A DNA stretch of 64,000 nucleotides from Rhodospirillales bacterium (lineage in GTDB: Bacteria > Pseudomonadota > Alphaproteobacteria > Reyranellales > Reyranellaceae). Below the pieces are notes generated by a model. It worked only from the letters and a program-made list of their open reading frames with translations, was not told the DNA's origin and did not search any database. Numbering within the stretch: position 1 is the first letter of the stretch; every line of letters starts with the position of its first letter. Positions 60,637-64,000 of the stretch are shown here, in pieces. The stretch covers positions 1 to 64,000 of the forward strand of contig JACPOB010000200.1 in assembly GCA_016185145.1 (NCBI GenBank), in the 5' to 3' direction. A program made the translations under genes and the position numbers.

Positions 60637-61647
60637 TTATGCCTCCACCACGAGGCTGCCGACCGACTTCGCCTGGCAAGCCAGGACGATGCCGCGGGCT
60701 TTCTCGTCAGGAGCAAGCCCCTCCTCGACCTCCATCATCACCTTGCCCTCGAGCAGCGGCACCTTGCAGGTGCCGCAGATGCCGACCCGGCAGGAGTAGT
60801 CGATCGGCACGCCGATCGCCTCGGCAGCCTCCAGCACGCTTTGATCCGGCGCCAGCGGCCCGGTCTTGCCCGACTTGGTGAATCGGACTTCGGCGGTGGC
60901 GATCCGCGGAGTGGCATCAACGGCGGCTGCGGGTGTGGCGGACACCGGCGCAGGGGCCAACGAGGGTGCAGGCAATGGCGCGCGGGTCCCCGGCGTGACC
61001 CCTCGGGCCGGACCGAACGCCTCCGTCCTGACCTGCTCCTTCGGTACCCCGAGCTCGGCGAGTGCGCCTTTCACCGCTTCCATCATCGGCGGCGGGCCGC
61101 AAAGGTGAATGCGCCGCCGGGCGATCTCGGGCACGGCCCGCGCGATGAACTCCTTCGAGATGGGCCCGCTGGCGCCCATCCAGGCGGTCCCCTCGGCGCG
61201 CGACATCGTTGCCGCAATGTGCAGGTTGGCATGACGCTTCTGCAAGTATTCGAGCTCCTCGCGGAAGATGAATTCCTGCGTGGAGCGCGCGCCGTAGAGG
61301 AAGTAAATGTCGCCCGGGTAGGAGCGGTCCATCAAATAACGGGCAATGCTCATCATCGGCGTGATGCCGACACCACCTGCGATCAGAACAATGCTGTCGG
61401 CGTCCGCGCCGGTGAAGGTGAAGACGCCCGAGGGGGCCGATACATCGAGCAGGCTGCCGATCGCGACCCGGTCGTGCAGGTGCCGGGAGATCAGTCCCTG
61501 CTCCTCTCGCTTCACGGTGACCTCGATGTAGCTCCGCTGGGTCGGCGAGGAGGCGATGGTGTAGGAGCGCCGGACGCGCGCGCCCCCGATCTCGGCCGAG
61601 AAGGTCAGGAACTGGCCCGGCATGAAGACGAAGGGGATGTCCCGCAT
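60637..61647 (-). CDS. FAD/NAD(P)H oxidoreductase with C-terminal [2Fe-2S] ferredoxin domain
   Basis: A 336-residue reductase. FAD part: MPGQFLTFSAEIGGARVRRS and YTIASSP (about 29-35). NAD(P) part: LIAGGVGITPMMSIARYLMD (about 85-105), YGARSTQEFIF and HLCGPPPMMEAVKGALAELG. A Pro/Ala linker (about 215-245) leads to a plant-type ferredoxin with CRVGICGTCKVPLL and the fourth Cys in VLACQAKSVGSLVVEA. Only 8 residues precede FMPGQF, whereas relatives have about 30-40 more forming the first strands of the FAD barrel, so the N-terminus may be lost or out of frame with the upstream gene, which it overlaps by 43 nt. Confidence 0.85.
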   Translation of the reverse strand: MRDIPFVFMPGQFLTFSAEIGGARVRRSYTIASSPTQRSYIEVTVKREEQGLISRHLHDRVAIGSLLDVSAPSGVFTFTGADADSIVLIAGGVGITPMMSIARYLMDRSYPGDIYFLYGARSTQEFIFREELEYLQKRHANLHIAATMSRAEGTAWMGASGPISKEFIARAVPEIARRRIHLCGPPPMMEAVKGALAELGVPKEQVRTEAFGPARGVTPGTRAPLPAPSLAPAPVSATPAAAVDATPRIATAEVRFTKSGKTGPLAPDQSVLEAAEAIGVPIDYSCRVGICGTCKVPLLEGKVMMEVEEGLAPDEKARGIVLACQAKSVGSLVVEA

Positions 61648-62450
61648 AACGGGTCAGCGCAACAGTTGGCCCGGGAGGGAGCAGCGGCCGCGGCCGGGAC
61701 GGCAGTCGCCCGAGGAATCGGGAGGGCTGCCGCTCCGGGGGGAGGCGGAGCGGCTGGCCCTGGGCCGGGAGGCCCTCCGGCGGGAGCCGCCGCCGGACCC
61801 GGCGCGATCGCGGTCGAAGCGGTCGCGAGGCGATGAACCAATCCACCGATCCTGCGCATGCGCGTGTACTGGATCAGCAAGGTCCCGACCACGAAGGCTG
61901 CCAGGAACGCCATTGTCGTAAGATGAAACCAGGACAGGCCCCAGAGAACGCCGGCCCCCGTCGCCATCGGCATCACGGTTGCCACCGGCGGCAGCGCGAG
62001 CTGACCGCGGTACCAGCCAAGACCGGCCTGCGCAGGCGCATGCCCGGCGATTAACGCGAGATGGGTGGACGCGCCACTGCGGTACAGGTTCAGCCCCTCG
62101 GAGAGCCGGTCGGCAGCCTCGCGCATGCCCTGCGCATCGCCGGCCTGTAGCGCGCGCGTGGCTTGTTCGAGACCTTCTCGGAGCAGCGGCAAGCCCGACG
62201 TCATGCGCCGGTGCGCTTCGCGCTGCGCCGCCTCGCGGGCCGCCGGATCGGCAGGCGGCGCGGCCATGAGGGAAGGATAGAGCTGCTGCTGCTGACCGCC
62301 GCCGTGCGTACCCATCTGGCCACCCATTTCGCCAATGCCGCCGGGACCGTGCGATTGGGCGAGGGTGGGGGCTGAGGCGGCGCCGAGCAGCAGCGCTGCA
62401 ACCAGCAGCTTCGCGGCAGCAATCAGCCGAAAGCGATGGAGATAGATCAT
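61605..62450 (-). CDS. Exported/membrane protein heading the electron-transfer operon
   Basis: A 281-residue protein. The signal peptide is residues 1-31 (AALLLGAASAPTLA-QS), followed by a Gly/Met/Gln/His stretch (GGIGEMGGQMGTHGGGQQQQ), a helical periplasmic domain (REAAQREAHRRMTSGLPLLR), a membrane helix at about 178-200 (FHLTTMAFLAAFVVGTLLIQ) and a Pro/Ala-rich cytoplasmic tail (about 215-265). Its last 14 codons overlap the reductase start in another frame. The tail reads like an inter-domain linker, so in an ancestor this protein and the reductase may have been one chain. Function unknown; the Met/Gly stretch resembles the small exported proteins nearby. Confidence 0.65.
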   Translation of the reverse strand: MIYLHRFRLIAAAKLLVAALLLGAASAPTLAQSHGPGGIGEMGGQMGTHGGGQQQQLYPSLMAAPPADPAAREAAQREAHRRMTSGLPLLREGLEQATRALQAGDAQGMREAADRLSEGLNLYRSGASTHLALIAGHAPAQAGLGWYRGQLALPPVATVMPMATGAGVLWGLSWFHLTTMAFLAAFVVGTLLIQYTRMRRIGGLVHRLATASTAIAPGPAAAPAGGPPGPGPAAPPPPGAAALPIPRATAVPAAAAAPSRANCCADPLCGTSPSSSCRASS

Positions 62451-62600
62451 TCAGCGCCTCTCCACGAAGGCTAGCGCTCGCCCTTGTCATCCGATATGCC
62501 ATTGGCTCCAGAAGCAGGCCGCATCGGCACCCGAAGGCCTGCCGCCCCGCAAGGTGATCCGCCGTGCGGTGATACTCACTCCCTTCCCGCTGCGGCAGTC

Positions 62601-62918
62601 CTACTTGGTTGTCGCCGGCGGCGTGCCCTGCGAAGGTTGCTGCACCGTCCCGGGCTGCTGCTGTTGCATCATGCCGGGCCCCATGGGTGCATGTTCGCGG
62701 CCTTGCTGCATCATCTGCCCGCCCATGCCCTGGCCGGCTTTTTCGTGCTCCATGCCCCGCTGCATCTGCTGCTGGCCCATGCCGGGCCCCGGTTGAGCGG
62801 GCGCAGGTTGCGGCGCTGGCGTAGTGCCAGGCTGTTGCTGCGCCCAGCCCGATGCACTGACACTGGCGATGAGGGCAGCCGAAGCGGCGACGATGGCAAT
62901 CTTGATGATGGCTTTCAT
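62601..62918 (-). CDS. Small exported Met/Gln/Gly-rich protein
   Basis: A 105-residue protein. CGGAG lies 6 nt before the ATG; the signal peptide is residues 1-26 (ALIASVSASGWA-QQ). The mature chain is low-complexity: PGMGQQQMQRGMEHEKAGQG, MGGQMMQQGREHAPMGPGMM, with His and many Met but no Cys. This resembles methionine-cluster copper-binding tails, though disorder is all the sequence really shows. An FNR/FixK-type box lies 68 nt upstream and the electron-transfer operon follows in the same direction 150 nt later. Confidence 0.7.
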   Translation of the reverse strand: MKAIIKIAIVAASAALIASVSASGWAQQQPGTTPAPQPAPAQPGPGMGQQQMQRGMEHEKAGQGMGGQMMQQGREHAPMGPGMMQQQQPGTVQQPSQGTPPATTK

Positions 62919-62979
62919 ATCAAGCTCCGTTGGTTCTGAGTCGACGCAAGCCATCATGGGGAAGCCGGTCATCGGAGCC

Positions 62980-62993
62980 TTGACCTGAGTCAA
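62980..62993. promoter_or_regulatory. FNR/FixK-type box (TTGAC-N4-GTCAA) before Met/Gln-rich gene
   Basis: TTGACCTGAGTCAA is a perfect inverted repeat that fits TTGAY-N4-RTCAA. Its centre is 68 nt upstream of the start at 62918. It may drive this gene and perhaps the electron-transfer operon behind it. Confidence 0.6.
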
Positions 62994-63115
62994 CCGAGCC
63001 GATCAGTCGGGTGAGCCACAAGAGGCTCACGGTCGCAACGCGCGACCTGATCGGTGGGTCGACCGTGGTCGCCCGCCAATTCCAACCTCAATTTGTCCAG
63101 TTCGTCCAGTATTGG

Positions 63116-63484
63116 TTACTGCTTTGGAGGGCCTGAGGAGTGAGATGGCGTCGCTGGCATGTTGTGCTGACGCTGCTGGATATCCTTGGTTTCTCCAGCC
63201 ACGGGAGATGACGAGTGGCCGTGCGTTCCCGGACCGGGCATGGTGCCGCCTCCCATGTGGCCCGCAGGAGGATTCGTCGCGCCGGGGCCCATCATCGTGC
63301 CGGAGCCCATGCCGGCGGAACTGCCCCTCAGCGGCCCAGGCTGGTCGCCGGGCTGGCGCACCCAGTCGTTGCAGCCAACGCAGGGCCCGCCTTGGGCATT
63401 GCGCGGCTCATTGGACGGCATGGTCTGCGCATAGGCAGCGGACGCGCCGGCGATCAAGGCCAGCGTAAGCAACGCGCGTTGCAT
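63116..63484 (-). CDS. Small exported Gly/Met/Pro-rich protein with CxxC
   Basis: A 122-residue protein. GAGGAGG lies 6 nt before the ATG; the signal peptide is residues 1-19 (LALIAGASAAYA-QT). The mature part has a CVGCNDWVRQPGDQPGPL motif (CxxC, about 35-38), then a Gly/Met stretch (GMGSGTMMGPGATNPPAGHM) and a His/Ser tail. CxxC plus Met clusters suggest metal handling, inferred only. It is the third such protein in this island; no FNR-like box was seen in its upstream 150 nt. Confidence 0.65.
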   Translation of the reverse strand: MQRALLTLALIAGASAAYAQTMPSNEPRNAQGGPCVGCNDWVRQPGDQPGPLRGSSAGMGSGTMMGPGATNPPAGHMGGGTMPGPGTHGHSSSPVAGETKDIQQRQHNMPATPSHSSGPPKQ

Positions 63485-63782
63485 GATTATCCTCCTCGGC
63501 AAATCCTGATGGCGGTAGAACACCCCGCCGGTGAGCCCGGTTGCATCACCGTACTGAGCATATTGTTCCCACCTCCTCTCAGCCTACGCAAGAGCGACAT
63601 CCAGCAAAAGATTTCCCGCTTGCTTCCGTGCATGATCTTGCCGAGCAACGGCTGGCGCGACCAGCCAAAAGCGGCAATGACGGCGGCTATGCCACGGCGA
63701 CGCCCGATTTTGCAACGATGGCGATGTGAATCTCCACACGTTATGGCTGATAGACTACTCGTCTTTACACGGATTTCCGAAA

Positions 63783-63998
63783 CTAACGTGCGGGCGGACC
63801 GACCTTTTCGACACGCAGATATTTCTCCAGCGTCGGGATGGCGCTCGCCGCGTCACCGGATCTGCAGGCCTCGATGGCCCTTGTAAGCTCCAGGCTGCGG
63901 GGAATATTCCCTTGCATCCAATGGCCGCGCTGTTCGCGATACGCTTGCACGAGCTCATTGCAGTATTTCTGATCCGCTTCCTTCGTTTGCGAAAGCGC
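63783..63998 (-). CDS. Hypothetical protein, C-terminal part (cut by window edge)
   Basis: A frame open to the window edge and ending at 63783. The visible 71 residues include KEADQKYCNELVQAYREQRG and ACRSGDAASAIPTLEKYLRV, a pattern I know from small exported alphaproteobacterial proteins with one Cys-Cys pair (YCxxL ... xxCxxGDxAxxIPxLE). The N-terminus and signal peptide would lie beyond 64000. The 63485-63782 gap to its left shows no gene. Confidence 0.6.
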   Translation of the reverse strand, partial: ALSQTKEADQKYCNELVQAYREQRGHWMQGNIPRSLELTRAIEACRSGDAASAIPTLEKYLRVEKVGPPAR

Positions 63999-64000
63999 AG

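Overview
The window is about 65% GC, with tightly packed genes, GTG and TTG starts, FixK/FNR-type boxes, hydantoinase/ABC-transport operons and several families of dispersed palindromes. Together these suggest the chromosome of a free-living, respiratory alphaproteobacterium (Rhodospirillales, Reyranella or Bradyrhizobium-like; the exact genus cannot be read from this sequence). I saw no tRNA, rRNA or CRISPR array.

Layout. 0-2 kb: tail of an IS630 transposase, a small membrane protein, an antiporter remnant and ferredoxin-NADP reductase (fpr). 2-4.5 kb: a SWIM-SNF2 helicase. 4.5-12.8 kb: a complete four-gene Wadjet-type anti-plasmid defence operon (TIGR02677-TIGR02680 families, jetABCD), every junction a 4-nt ATGA overlap. 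12.9-25.3 kb: one long minus-strand catabolic operon reading IclR regulator, hydantoinase/oxoprolinase A and B, SDR, CE4 deacetylase, then a five-gene peptide-type ABC importer. Its three real intergenic gaps are each filled by a long palindrome. 25.4-39.6 kb: mixed metabolic genes, namely a YqeY-like protein divergent from an HTH-hydrolase pair with a dyad between them, a secreted GH42-like enzyme and a beta-helix protein, a VOC protein, an unusual MBL/pseudo-receiver/GAF fusion, a group-D flavin monooxygenase-like protein, an NHL-repeat protein and a D-aminoacylase. A 162-bp MITE-like element lies here too.

39.6-64 kb is an accessory, oxygen-limitation-flavoured island full of decayed insertion sequences (IS110, IS1380, IS66, a tyrosine integrase and an ISAzo13 element). 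It carries oleate hydratase, an OmpA-like protein, a BON remnant, transaldolase with a broken glucose-6-phosphate isomerase behind it, a CusF-like copper protein, a dihaem cytochrome c, a TonB-dependent receptor with TonB fragment and ExbB, three small exported Met/Gly/Gln-rich proteins, and a four-gene trans-membrane electron-transfer module (exported/membrane protein, FAD-[2Fe-2S] reductase, b-type membrane protein, seven-haem cytochrome c). Five TTGAY-N4-RTCAA-like boxes (three exact, two with one mismatch) sit 58-79 nt before start codons in this island, which points to a shared FNR/FixK regulon. A second, decayed copy of the electron-transfer module lies about 4 kb from the intact one.

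The best candidates for unexplored biology are the FNR/FixK-linked periplasmic metal/electron-transfer set with its decaying paralogue, the MBL-pseudoREC-GAF fusion, and the SWIM-SNF2 helicase next to Wadjet.
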